A stretch of DNA of 64,000 nucleotides, from assembly GCF_051020955.1 (NCBI RefSeq), contig NC_135019.1:21643375-21707374 (forward strand), in the 5' to 3' direction. The notes beneath the pieces are model-generated. The model was not told the origin of the DNA. It searched no databases and saw nothing but the letters and a program-made list of their open reading frames with translations. Both the position numbers and the translations under genes were made by a program. The stretch is from Megalopta genalis (taxonomy: Eukaryota; Arthropoda; Insecta; Hymenoptera; Halictidae). Positions within the stretch are counted from its first letter, which is position 1; the number at the start of each line of letters is the position of its first letter. Of this stretch, positions 48,925 to 61,130 are shown in pieces.

Positions 48925-49460
48925 CGTTGTAAAAACTTCTATAAATCGAAATAGAACTAATTTTAACTCGAATTATTTGCCGCAAGTGCGAATACATTCT
49001 GCCCCTATAACTCGAATGAAAAATTTGTCAGATCCTCTACAAGTCGAAGTTTTACTTCTACAAATCAAACTTTTGTTCTCGCTACCTCTATAACTCGTGT
49101 CAGTAATCAATCGATCGGCACTACCTTCATTATTTCAGCTGTTAGAATTCTCTCCAATGCTGCAAAACAAAAGACAACGCTAGCCATATCCCTTTCAGTC
49201 ACGTGCCATGTCCACAGAAACTACATAATCGTTTTTTTTTGTCAGTCGAACGCAGTCAGTCACGTCAGTCGAAATTACCTCCTTCGTTCTTATGTTAAGT
49301 AAACACTGACGCTTGATAATAAAATGAAACTGATCGAAGCAATGAGAAAAGGATTAAAAAAGAAGATATCGTTACCAAATTTGAAATTCCTACGAGCACT
49401 CTTTCTATTATTTCGAAAAAGGTAGACGAAATTATGGACTTCTGTACAAATCCTCCGTAA
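48925..49460 (+). pseudogene. pogo/Tigger transposon relic with CENP-B-type HTH
   Basis: The end region has CTTCTATAAATCGAA and CTATAACTCG motifs. From the ATG at 49324, MKLIEAMRKG leads, after a one-base frameshift, into KEDIVTKFEIPTSTLSIISK, the helix-turn-helix typical of pogo/Tigger transposase N-termini, ending at a stop at 49458. The catalytic domain is absent and a microsatellite follows. Confidence 0.6.
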
Positions 49461-49487
49461 GATGAATTTTCATCAAAACATCTGTAA

Positions 49488-49489
<2 letters not shown>

Positions 49490-49548
<59 letters not shown>
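49490..49548. repeat. (CT)n microsatellite
   Basis: An uninterrupted CT/TC run of about 29 units. Confidence 0.95.
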
Positions 49549-49549
<1 letters not shown>

Positions 49550-52439
49550 AAGATTTTAATTCTTCCCTTGAGATTCAACTGTACTATTATATATTATTTT
49601 TAAGGCTTTATGTTACATTCGTATTGCGACAAATATTGAGATTATGTATTAGAAGGATGTTCATTTATTTGTAATTTTGTATTCTGTTTTTTGTATTTTA
49701 TTTTGGTTGATGATATGAAAGATGGGGAAATAAACAGGTAAAGATTTATGTTAGATGTTAGGTTTAAGTATTGTTAAGTATTAAGGAAGATTTGTACCCG
49801 AAAGTCATCCAAAACCTAAAAGTATGGATTATGTATAAATAAATAATAAAATAATATTATATTCGTATTGTACGAACGCCATTCAGATTGTATGTATTAT
49901 TTGTGCTTACATAATATTCACACTATAAATCATATAGAAATTGTGGTGGAATAAATTTATCATAAATAACACAAATTTAATAATGTGACTCTCACATGTA
50001 CCACATATGGACTACAAAAAGATTAACACTTCAACTGCGGGCAATGCGGAATTTGCATTCTAATTCTATCTTTTTTACTTTTTTGTTTATCGTTTGATTT
50101 TAACCTAATTCTTAGGACGCATCCGCCGGCTCCTATATTAACACTTCTACGTCGGAGCTCGGGTCTATTTGGACCCAGTATGTAAGTACTACATTATCTA
50201 GGTTGTGACATTTAATAAAAATTCTCTGATGTTGTATGAAGATTTCTTCAGTAAAATGAACGTGCCTAGAGAAAGTACCTTGAAAAACCTGTTGACAAAG
50301 ATTAACAAATAAAATTATAAATGTTCCACGGCGTACCGATCATATTTTTTGTGAAAAAGGTTTGTTGTTCAAATGTTAATAGCACGTGTATTTGCCCAAT
50401 TTTTCACTTCTAGTATCATTCACAGAAACATTCGTTTCTCCGTTCCTCGTAGACTTACCATCTAACGTCCTGTATCATGATTTCGAAGACACCATGTACA
50501 TTTTTCGCGATTAAACTTTTTTTACACGGATTCGTGTAACGAAAAAGGTGAATTTATGAACCGCAAGAAAAGCGCACGTGTTATTGGCTGCTGTATAAGT
50601 ACACGTTTCCTGAAAGAGTCCAAGAATGAGTAGTTATCGAGCGGCTACTATAAAACATTACTCTTAGTTTTATAATTCAGAATACTTGTTTTATGTTTGT
50701 ATTCGTATGTAATTAGCATCATATAGTTCTATCGTTATTATCGTTATGAATTTGTATATTATTTTATTCTGTTATTAGTGTGTTATTAATTCTCCGATCA
50801 CCAAGTCAATACAAATGTTGCTATTATTAGAGAAAATTTTAGTACTGCGTGCTATGAACAACAAGATATAATTACATGAACTGAAGTTAATATAACAAAT
50901 TGCAGACGACGAAGGTACAAAAAAGAATACGAAACTAAAATAATGCGCCGAAAGACGCGAGTGTTTTTTTTTAATAAGAAGTAGAATGTAAGTTATGCTG
51001 CGTTACGTTTATGTGTAGATAATAAGTGAAAACATATCATGTCTGTACTAAATATTGTAAAATAATAAACTTATGAACTTTAATAATATCAATAGCACCA
51101 TTTTCATTATTTCGTATCAGGGTTTCCAAATATGGAGACAATGTTTTAGTCTAGCTTTACGATATTTTCAACACAAAAATGAAAACATCCTTTCACAGCG
51201 CAGTTTCTTACATTTGATTACACAATGTTTGTTCTCATACTAAAATTAATTTGATGTAACAATATATGAAAATTACAAAAGGTAAGTGGTATAAAAGTGA
51301 GATCCGATCTTTCTTATATTCATGTTTGCGGTTAAAGTCATGGACAGGAATTATTTATTTGCCGTTAAAGATAATGAAATGTTATTATCTGAAACGGAAG
51401 CGTTCATTTTATAACTTTTCCTGTTTTATTATCCAGAGAAAGGAGATAAAGTTGATTTACCAATATAATTTCACTTACAGTTATAGAAAAATATCTACTG
51501 AGTAAACCTGTAAAGTTTCAACAAAATTAATTGTATTTAATTTCTGGAAAATATAAGGAATATGCCTCATAACTTTAATTCAATATGAAAATACAGAAAT
51601 CAATTTTTCAAACTTTTCAAGTAGAATGTACTATTCTCTAATACATTATAAAGAGTTCTATATTGCATTTTTTTTTAATTACTGCCAATAAAGTAATGGT
51701 AGTATATATATTAGTCGTAGAAATGAAACCAAACACATGCGGACTGATGCAATTTAAAAATACAGTAAGCAGTCGATAAGAGAGACGTTGCGGATCATTC
51801 TAGGCGGAATTTATCTCGCCGCTCATCTGTACACAGCGTTTGTGTCCCGTGCGAACTCAAGATGTACAGGGACTCGCTTGAAGGGCTCCTACTTGTCGCG
51901 CGGCCATTATACCTTGTATTTAGTTGAAACCGTATTTATATAGAGATTAGAATATTCAAAATAGTCTGGTTTCGATTATACTACCAAATAATACCTTTAT
52001 TTACCTTTCTTTCTTTCAATGAACAATTGCAATTACATTTCCTTAGGATATCTAAACAAGACTAAACAAAGAATTTTATGGAGGCATTTTAAACAGTATT
52101 TATTTATATTTCAATTCAATAAAAATCTATGATACGTGTTAGCTTGATTTTATAGGGTGGTATAATTTATACTGAAAATTTGTTAATGTTGAATAAAATA
52201 GCGAAATTCTAAATATAGTCCCCTCATTTTTTCTTAAATTATTTATACACGAGTTGAGGAACAATATATTTGGTGACAAGTAGGTGGTCACATGTTAGAG
52301 ACATATGAACGCTCGAAATTGATTAAATAAATACTCTGCGTTCGCAATTTCTCTATAAGTGGAACTAATAACAAATCTGTGTACACAAAAACATGCTTAG
52401 CTTTCACGGCGGTAAATAAATTTCAACATGCGACAACTA
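49549..52439. other. No gene recognised; piggyBac-like end at 50.14 kb
   Basis: At about 50141, TTAACACTTCTACGTCGG followed by GCTCGGGTCTATTTGGACC resembles a piggyBac-type end at a TTAA. A related, inverted stretch occurs near 63790-63825. The rest is AT-rich without exons. Confidence 0.35.
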
Positions 52440-52606
52440 GATTGCGGATCTTAAAATAAAAATTGTCTGCATCTAATGCGTGGCATAAAAGCCAAGTAGA
52501 ATTTGGTTTCTTTTTAAAATAATTAAAACAAGTTGAAATTAATAGATTTTCATTTTTTTAAATATCACTTACCCATTTTCACCATAAAATCATAAAATCC
52601 GCAGTC
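52440..52606. mobile_element. GACTGCGGAT-family MITE, outside the array
   Basis: GATTGCGGAT...ATCCGCAGTC with TA flanks, 167 bp. An independent insertion of the family found in every array unit. A further damaged copy (TAGACTGGATATTTATGC) starts near 53608. Confidence 0.65.
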
Positions 52607-54073
52607 TAGTGATGACAGTTTTAACGCGAGATTAATGAGGTTTCAATTGTAGGGCATCAATAATCAATTTGCAACAATTTTATAAAAATAATACGATCAA
52701 TGTAGAAGCGAAAGTTGTATCAACGTTGTACTCAGTTCGAACCTTCATGTTGTTTCCCGACTGCTAGCAACGACGCGTTGTGAAAGTACCAAAGAAGGCC
52801 GATTGTATCTTTCACAGTTAGAGAACGTGAAGATAATTGACAAGAAGATGTAGACAGTACAGATTTTTCTAATATCTGTAGACGCAAACATAACACAAAG
52901 CAAAAACAACGTGTATAAACCAAATTATGAATACTACTGTATACAGTATACGTGCAGACACATCGCATACATAAACATTTATAATGTCTCCGAATGCATA
53001 CAACAATCCATTTTTATTGAATATTGTGAAATCATCAACTGTTCGTCGAACACGTCATCTCTGAAATTCTGACAAACTATTAGCTATTTATATGAGGGTT
53101 AACTAGGATCAAGTTCAATCGGATACGAACGTAGAAAAGGATAATGAGTAAATTTACTTGAAGCAGAGCACGTCCCATCGAGATTTATTGCGCAGCTTGT
53201 AGAGGGTGTAAAAAATATATGAATGATCGTGACTTCAAGGTACGAGTTTACACCTCTAGATCAATATTAATAAAGAAATCATTTTACAAAATTCCTTACA
53301 GGGTTCAAAATTATTCGTAAACTTTTTATTTCGATATCAGCACTTCTGGTCAACAAGAATTGAAAAAGTTCAGAAGGAGTAATCTGCCGAAAGCAAAATA
53401 GTTTTCGACTACATAAAAGCAAAAAAGGGGTGTTTAAAAATATGTGGATCTATTCCGCTTAATTACCTAATTGTAAGCTAAGTATTTTTAATACCATAAT
53501 ACAGAGAGAATTTTTAAATGTCAGGAAATAGCAGACACAATCAATATAAAAAGAATCATTGCGTAACACTGTTTACTTTCATGAAAACGTTGTTAGTTAT
53601 AAGTAGACTGGATATTTATGCAAAATAAAAATTGTCTGCATTAATTGTAAGAGATATATATGGGTTAAAAATGTTTTTCTTCTTTCAATAGTTTTAATAC
53701 ATTAACATTAATGTAGCAATATTTCAAAATTCTTCTAATGTTTTCACACTTTTGTATTTTATCTAACCACTTTTACCATAACAATTTAATTATAAGTAAT
53801 GGTTATACGTGATCGAAATTCTGTTTTCGTTATCCATAATCGTTACTGATAACGGAAATTCGATTGAGTTGGTCATGACAGTTATGAACGAGGAAAACAC
53901 TATTCCAGTTGTTTATAACAGTTATCTATGAGAAAATTGATTTGGGTTGTTTATAGAGTTATTGGTAACGGAAATTCTATTTAAATCGTCCGTAATAGTT
54001 ATAGGTGAGAGAAATTGTATTTCAATCACATATTATACGCGGTGGTTCATAAATGCGTATCAATACTTCAGAG

Positions 54074-54365
54074 CAGTGGTGTCAGGGAGAATACAAAAAA
54101 AACACGGGACTGGTGGCAGCGGCAGCGGCGGTAGGGGAGCATTGCGAGTTGGCTTAGAAAAGGGTTTGCTTAGCAACGCAACCAACAGGAGGGGAAACCG
54201 ACGCACGCACGGAGCTTCGCATTCGTATAACGGCTGCACGCGCATCGGTTCCCCCTCCCGTTGGTTGCGTTGCGAACTAAACCCCTTCTCAAGTTAAGTC
54301 GCAACGGTACCCCACCGCCATCACCACCGATCACGTGGTTTTTTGTATTCTGCCTGACACTATTG
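54074..54365. mobile_element. GC-rich fold-back MITE
   Basis: Ends CAGTGGTGTCAGG and the complement of CAATAGTGTCAGG form inverted termini. The arms continue as AGAATACAAAAAA and CAACGCAACCAAC in both orientations. 292 bp and clearly GC-richer than its surroundings. No target duplication seen. Open frames here are artefacts of the palindrome. Confidence 0.65.
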
Positions 54366-57300
54366 GAGAGTAAATCTACGCAACAAAGAGAGACGTCAAA
54401 AATGACGTCTAATGATTAAAAATGTCTAATGATCAAATGTCCTATATACCTTAATTATTAAAGTTTTCACTATATCACTGAAGTTCAGTATTACGGAGAA
54501 CAATGTGTATCATTGTGAATTGTATAAATACCACAACCCTAACTTATTATCCAGTAGCGTATACATTAAATTTTATATTAAAAATCTATTATAATTAATT
54601 TTATCCCTATTTAAAATTAATTACAATTTAAATTTCTACTAAAAATTTACAGTAATTTAAATTTTATACATATATCTTAGCACAACATTGTTGTGTTTAT
54701 CCTCGTTGTCTCAATTCTTACAATTCGAGGAACAAAGCACTGCTTTGGCGTAAATACTGGAAATCATTTTAGTCGAATACAAAACAATTTGATAGCGTAA
54801 TAAACAATACAATTTCTTTTACTGACAACTTTTGTCAATAATTAAAATAAATTTTCCAAAAATAGATCAAAACAAAATTACATTCACTGATAACCGTTAT
54901 ATAACTGGAATAAATTTCCATCATCGAAAATTATTTAAAGTGCCCGAAATAGAATTTCCGTCATCAATTCCGATTATTGACAACGAAACAAATTTTCGGT
55001 TTATTGTAATTGTTATTTATAACCAAAAAACGAAATCTTTTAATCATATGGATTTCGGAACAATTTTTTTACATTTCGCAATTACTAGCTTCAACTTGAA
55101 TAATAAACACGATTTCGTTACTGAATTTTTCACAAAACGTTTTTTAATAACTGTTATTTTCTGGTAAATAGTGATACCGTTGAAGCACTGAAACCCTTTC
55201 ATAATATTTATTTATGTAGCATAGCGATTTAATTGACATTATAATGACTATTTGATCAAAACTTGCCTAAATCAATGATTTTTTAGAGAGGTTACTATTA
55301 ACTGTTATCATTTTGTAACCCTTATCCATACCATGCGTTTTTAACTATTATTTGATCATAAAAAAATTGCTGCAACAAGGTTATGGGATTAGGATGTCTC
55401 TACATATGTACATATATCGGTGTACAATTAAATTATAGCGAAATTTTAGTAACACAGGTATTTTACGAAAACTATTTTTTCATTGTGCAAAACGCGGTTA
55501 ACATCAAAATCAAATTTGCCAACAATTTTCCAAAGTTGAAAATTCATCATGTAAAGCTGCTACAATTAATTGATTTACTCCAAACGTTATTTTATTAAAA
55601 AAGATTGTGTTACTTTTCATTATATTTTAAATATAGATTATAATTAAAAGTAATCGATCGATGGTCGCCTTTGGATTAATTTTGACAAGTTTTAAACTTT
55701 AAGCTATCGAAAGCTGTACGATAAAAGAAAAATGTGGTGCTCTTTCCTTAAAAATCTAATAATTGTAAAATACACAAGATATAATTAAATATATTTAATT
55801 GAGAATATAAATTATATGTGCGAATACAACATGTAGAGAATACATATTTTTGATATAATGTGAGAATCAAAAACGTGCCTATATTATTACCTAATTTACC
55901 AAATATTTAAAACCATTGTTTGAAAATGATCCCATATAAATTCCACCTAGCACGAGTCACAGATGAGTCATGGTTTATCTTAACACATTTTCGTCGGATA
56001 TTTTTGTGAACCGCACAAAGCTTACAGTGGGCGAAAACCACTTTAAATGGGGTACTCCAATTGAAAATTTTTTCCCGTCGAACATTGTCTATCGTGTGAA
56101 CAGATATTAATACTCAGCTCGCTTCAAATTTATCAGAAGCAAAATTCAGTCGTTACGGAATCTTATTCATCGTTTTACTATCAAATTAAAGCCAATAAAG
56201 TCGTCATACTAGAGTCAAATCAAGAAAGAAAGCAAACGCGTTTTTGGAGTATTCGTTGTATTGGTTGCTTTTTCACAACTTCAAGTAGTTGTTTAATAGA
56301 AAATATTACGTCACAAGTAGTTTCAAAATCATTTCGTAAAAAACGGCTTGATAGATTCATAAGAATTTCATTGTTTATTTCAACAAACAGTAAATTTCAT
56401 AAATGTAAAGAATTTCACATAGTCACATGATTTAGAAACCACAAACTAGATCTGCAAATTTCGTTCTCAAGCTAAAGTTACTATATTATCGTAATGAATA
56501 TCCAAAGCACGTAGGTAGATGGACAAGATATAAAAGTGAGTACACGTAAGATCAATGTGAGCCTCACGCTAACTGTACTAATTTTAGAACAGATTCTCCC
56601 GATCGTAAATCATTTACTTACTGATATAGATTAACGATGACACATAGCTCCGAAGCGAGTTTCAATTTAGAAAAAATGATTTGTTATACATATTTTATAC
56701 GTTATATGGTATGTGTATGTGTATCCGTATGTGTACATATTTTTTTCATCCAATATAACTTTGCAAAATTACCATAATGTCAAGTGAGACGATATTAGAC
56801 GTTATAAAATCGTACCGCGATAATTTCTCCTATGGGAAAATCGATCCATTCAATCGGCGGTCCACAAAGTAACGGTGAACGATAATAATAAAGCGGCTTT
56901 TAATATCTTAACAGTTTTCTAAAAACGCTCACCTCGCATTTTTACACGCCGTCGAGCCCAAGAAATCTATGCATAATCGTGAGACAGATACGCATACAAT
57001 AGCAACGCCGTTTAGAACGTTGAAAACAGATTTAATCATTGTAGGTAGTTAGACGACGAAAATATATTGTGTTACTCTCGTTAAATTACTATACCATTCC
57101 AACGAAAAGCTTGCAAAAACATGATAAAGAATTCTAATTGTTCGTGTTAAATCGAACAGCTAATAAAAATCTTGCAACATAACCCACTGGCGATCATACT
57201 TGCATAATTTGTAAAACCGAGAAGGAGTAACGTGTAACATCTGCTTGCAACGAAAAAAAAGCAAAATGAAAAACACGATGCAAAGTAGCACGATCGCACG

Positions 57301-58600
57301 TAGCAAAAAAAATTAGTACACGTCTGTGGTTATATTATCGCAATTGATAAACGCCTTCGAGCACAATACGATCCTTTGATGTTCATCTAGCTTCGATTAA
57401 GAAATTAATCATCGCTAACACAAATCACGGAGTACTTACTCCATTATAATTATTATAAATAAAGAGATGACAAATATAATATTTGCAAATGACAATATCA
57501 TCGTAATTAAAAACGAAACTGTTTATCATTAAACGTTACTTTTAGATTGTTCGACTTAATGTGTAATGGCCGAATATGTACATCTAAGGATCGTTTACGA
57601 CGAAGAAGCAAAGATTAAAAACTATTTTAATGCAATTCCTTGCGGTTGCTTTAACGTATGTACTCGTAAATACTAATGTATTCGTCAAAGCAACCGATGT
57701 ACTCGTTAAAGTATATATAACTAATGTACTCGTTAATAAGTTTAAATTGGAGCAGATACAGTATGAAAAGGTAATCAGATCGCAACGCACGCTAGATGTT
57801 CTAGGAACCAATTAAACTTTCATCGTTTCTCAATATTCTACATGTTAAATTTAATTTTAAGCAATTTTAAAAGTATCGCACGCCCGACTATTGAAATATA
57901 TGACAACGGGCGAACTACATTATACTCAAGACTTGAAAGAAATTCAAATTTGATTGCGTGTTAAATACATAGTTTGTCCATTCACTGGTTATTATCGACA
58001 AAGAATATGTCGGTAAAATAAACATTTGCTTCTAACTAAATTGCGGCTGTTTACGTAATTACAACCTATCCAATTACACACTGAAAACATATGTAAAACG
58101 CAATAGGATATTCACGTATTATACTATACATAAACATACATATAGGTACACACATTCTATGCATGATCGTGTAGCTATTCAAAATTGAGATAAATATAAA
58201 TATAAATGATTGCATACAGATTCAGAGATTAGTTGCGGGAGACACACCAGATATAGAAAATTTTTGAAAATTCGCTGAATGTGTAATCTACGCGAAATAA
58301 CCTGTAGGGGAGTCGGCAGTTTCGAAAGCCGCGCATGACTTTCTTCCACACGGTGAACACTAACAATAAGACTGTGGTCATTCGAGTTGAAGAGAGACGA
58401 AAAACTGCGAGGTTTCGATAAACGCAGCGACGTGTATAGGGGCCGGTAGGAAGTTCTAGTATCGTGTAACAGTATGGTCGAGAGCTGTCAAGCGCACGCC
58501 AGCTATATAGATTGAGGCAACCGCACTCTCCGATCAGTCTTAGATATAGAACACGAACGGCGATCTCACCGAGAGGCACGAGATTCGCAAGCTGCGTGAA
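54366..58600. other. No gene recognised; presumed Galpha-q intron 1
   Basis: AT-rich. A short tandem motif AATGTACTCGTTAA recurs about four times at 57655-57740. No P-loop exon of Galpha-q was found by eye on the minus strand. Confidence 0.4.
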
Positions 58601-58888
58601 TGAAACTATGTAACATGGCATTAGCGGAAAACTGATCATAGAGCTACAATGGAAAGAAATCGGTGGCGGCCGCGACGGCGACGGCGGCACACCCGATGTT
58701 TTGATAGGGGCCGGGACTGGGACCAAGCCGGACGATACCGATACCGATACCGATAGAGATACCGGCACCGAGACCGAGACAGATAGCGTTCCGCGATACG
58801 CTGGCGTATTAGAGTGTAGTTATCGGAAAAAATGATATCACGTTCTAAGAAACGTTACGTATAGGTTACCGATTAAGATACGACTTAC

Positions 58889-59006
58889 CCAATAATAGCA
58901 ACTTGAGTTCCCGCCTGGCATCGCGCTTATCCTTTCGTAGTTGCCGCTCAATCTCTTGATTGATACGTTTCTGCTCCTTTGCCTCTTCCGACAGGCAGCA
59001 CGCCAT
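58889..59006 (-). CDS. Galphaq: G protein alpha-q subunit, first coding exon (partial gene)
   Basis: Encodes the first 39 residues and the first base of codon 40 of the heterotrimeric G protein alpha-q subunit, which couples receptors (rhodopsin in insect eyes) to phospholipase C-beta at the plasma membrane. The reading starts MACCLSEEAKEQKRINQ and ends KRDARRELKLLLL, matching the conserved alpha-q N-terminal helix just before the GTP-binding P-loop. Cys3 and Cys4 are the expected palmitoylation sites. An in-frame TGA two codons upstream fixes the ATG. The donor G|GTAAGT at 58889/58888 splits a glycine codon in phase 1. The P-loop exon and the rest were not found and should lie further along the minus strand (lower coordinates), in or beyond the window. 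Confidence 0.95.
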
Positions 59007-59024
59007 GGCTCAGGACGGCAGGAT

Positions 59025-59139
59025 CCTCGGATGGAGGAGGAACAGAGAAGAAAAATGAGAAGGAAGAGGAAGAGGTGGAGGTGGAGGAGGAGGAGGAGGA
59101 AAAGGAGAAGGGAGAGGGAGGGAGGAAGGGAGAGAGGGA
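59025..59139 (-). promoter_or_regulatory. Long pyrimidine tract and candidate 5' UTR 3' splice site
   Basis: On the coding (minus) strand, about 95 nt of almost pure C/T (59139-59043) are followed by CATCCGAG|GATCC, a plausible acceptor at 59026/59025, 19 nt before the Galpha-q start codon. This would make an upstream noncoding exon. Alternatively the tract is simply a purine/pyrimidine microsatellite in the 5' UTR. Confidence 0.35.
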
Positions 59140-59431
59140 ACGAGCGATTTACGGTGGTGGCGAGTGATTGCTGAGCGACGAGGTTTGTCGTACACAACAG
59201 CGGGCTCGATGGGCACGGTATCCTCGGTGTCGGTATTACCTTGCCACCGCGAACAAGCGACGATGTCTCGTCGCCGCCCTCGTGGTTTCTCTTCTTCCTT
59301 CCCTCTCGTCCTGGCAAAGGCAAACGCAAACGCAAACGCAAAGGCAAAGACAAACGCAAACGCAAACGAAACTCTTTCCGACTTACTGCACCAGCACTAC
59401 AGTCACTAGCACGCTTCACAACCACTTGTCC

Positions 59432-59468
<37 letters not shown>

Positions 59469-61130
59469 TAGCTAGGGCTACGACGACGACGACGGCGACG
59501 GCGACGTAAACGTGGATGTGATCCCCGTATTCTCAACGACGTCGGTACACGCGGCGACGGAGCACTCCTGGCAGGGCTCGACGACGCCAGCGACACATCA
59601 ACACATGTACGCACAACCACGAACCTCGGCCGGTGGCTTGTCTGCTCTCGTCTCGTTTCGTCTCTTCTGTGCTGTTCTGTTCCGTTTTGCTCTGTTCTGT
59701 TCTCTTTCCTGCTCTTCTCTTCTCTTCTCTTCTCTTCTCGTCTACGCTCTTCCCTTCTGGCCGATTCTTCGGGCGAATTTCTACTTGCTATCCGTATCCT
59801 TTGTTCCTTTCCACGAGCCACGGGATTCACACACGCGCGTACTACAACGTAACATGAAAAAACACACTCGCGAGACAAGTCGAGAAAGCGGTAGAGACAC
59901 GCGCACACACGTCTCCTCCAGCCTTGTTTGCTAGCGCCGCGCGATTTCGGCGATCGTCTGTTCGGTCAGAGAGAAACTTCGCGAGTGCGAGGTCCGTTAG
60001 ATCGAGATCTAAAGAGTCCCGAGCGTACTCCGTCGAATCTCGATCGTCGGTCCCTAGGTCCCTCGCTGTACCCGCGTACCACTCGCGAGAGAGCTCTCGG
60101 ACGGCTCGTTCACTCGTTTACTCGGTCCCCGGCGCGGTTGGGTGTGGTAACCACCCGGCGCTCTATCTCTTTCCTTCTCTCTCCTTTTCTCCCTTGTCCC
60201 CTTTCCCCCTCGCCTCCCCGTCACACACTCTCTCGTTCACTCTATCGCTGGCTGTCTCTCCGCTTGTCCTAGTCTCGCACGGTATCTCTCTTGCCCCCTC
60301 CTTGGTCTCTCCGCTGGTTGTCTCGCTTCCGCTCTTGCTCTCGCTGCCTCTCTCTTTTTTCCTTCGATTCGCACTGCCGATCCTTGTCTCTCCTGCTCCG
60401 TGCCTGCCGCTCGCTCGCTCGCTTGCTCGCCTGCTCGCCTGCTCGGCCGCTCGATCTATCCTATTCTTTCTTGTATCGCACACGCGAGACAAGATACGAT
60501 TCTCACACTGAATATATGCGCGCACACGCGCAACGTGTACGCAACGTATGGTGAATCGACAGAGCCTGAGGACGGCTACGTAGAAAGAACGAACGAACGA
60601 ACCGGGAACGAGAGGATAGAAGACGATGACGAGGTCGTCTGCTGTTATTGCTGCTGCTGCACGAGCGCCCACACCTCGAACGGAGTAACTCCTCCTGCGA
60701 CTCGCGCCGCGCCCGCACGGTACGCAGCCTTTTATCAACCCTCGGTCGCTCGAGAATCCTGTTAGACCAAACCAGATTGGCGAAGCCCCAACACGGTAGG
60801 TCGTCGTATAGCGGCCTGTAGGCGCGGGGGCGCGCACGTGTCCGCTAACGAGATTAAAATCGTCGAGAAAGAGGAGGTGCGGCCGCCACCCGCCAGGGAG
60901 GAGGCACGGAGAACGTAACAGCGCCGCGCCGAGGATATAGGTTATACGCTCCGCTCTGCTCTGCTATGCTCCGTTATGCTCTGTTCTCCTCTGCTCCGAG
61001 CCTCTCTGTTAGACCGACCGATTCTGACAGCTCGCAGCGACACGGCTGCCGTTGCGCCGTGCCGCGCCGTTACGAGCAATTCGAGCTGCGAGCTCTTTGA
61101 TACGCGAGATCGCAAACGTGCTAGCCTTAT

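Larger units (their letters stand above)
58600..61130 (-). promoter_or_regulatory. CpG-island-like 5' region of Galpha-q
   Basis: A sharp rise in GC and CpG against an AT-rich background, surrounding and upstream of the Galpha-q first coding exon. It is full of simple repeats: (ACCGAT)n near 58735, (GCAAAC)n at 59316-59368, (ACG)n at 59430-59505, (TTCTC)n near 59710, (GCTC)n near 60410 and (TCTGC)n near 60950. These keep long low-complexity frames open that are not genes. No TATA box was identified. Confidence 0.7.

Noticed and set aside
55970..56100. TDESWF-like peptide suggesting a mariner transposase
   Set aside because: Only a few residues match, with no second catalytic block nearby.
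57238..57260. Possible KQM of the Galpha-q P-loop exon on the minus strand
   Set aside because: Flanking codons do not give FI before or RIIH after it; chance match.
58229..58768. 179-codon minus frame
   Set aside because: Begins in an (ACCGAT)n repeat, no recognisable domain; lies where Galpha-q intron 1 should be.
58838..59908. 356-codon minus-strand frame
   Set aside because: Low-complexity text over microsatellites. It crosses the true Galpha-q exon in the wrong frame and runs on past the splice donor.
60163..60837. 224-codon minus frame and overlapping plus frames 59924-60511
   Set aside because: Long only because the CpG island is stop-poor; no domain, overlapping frames on both strands.
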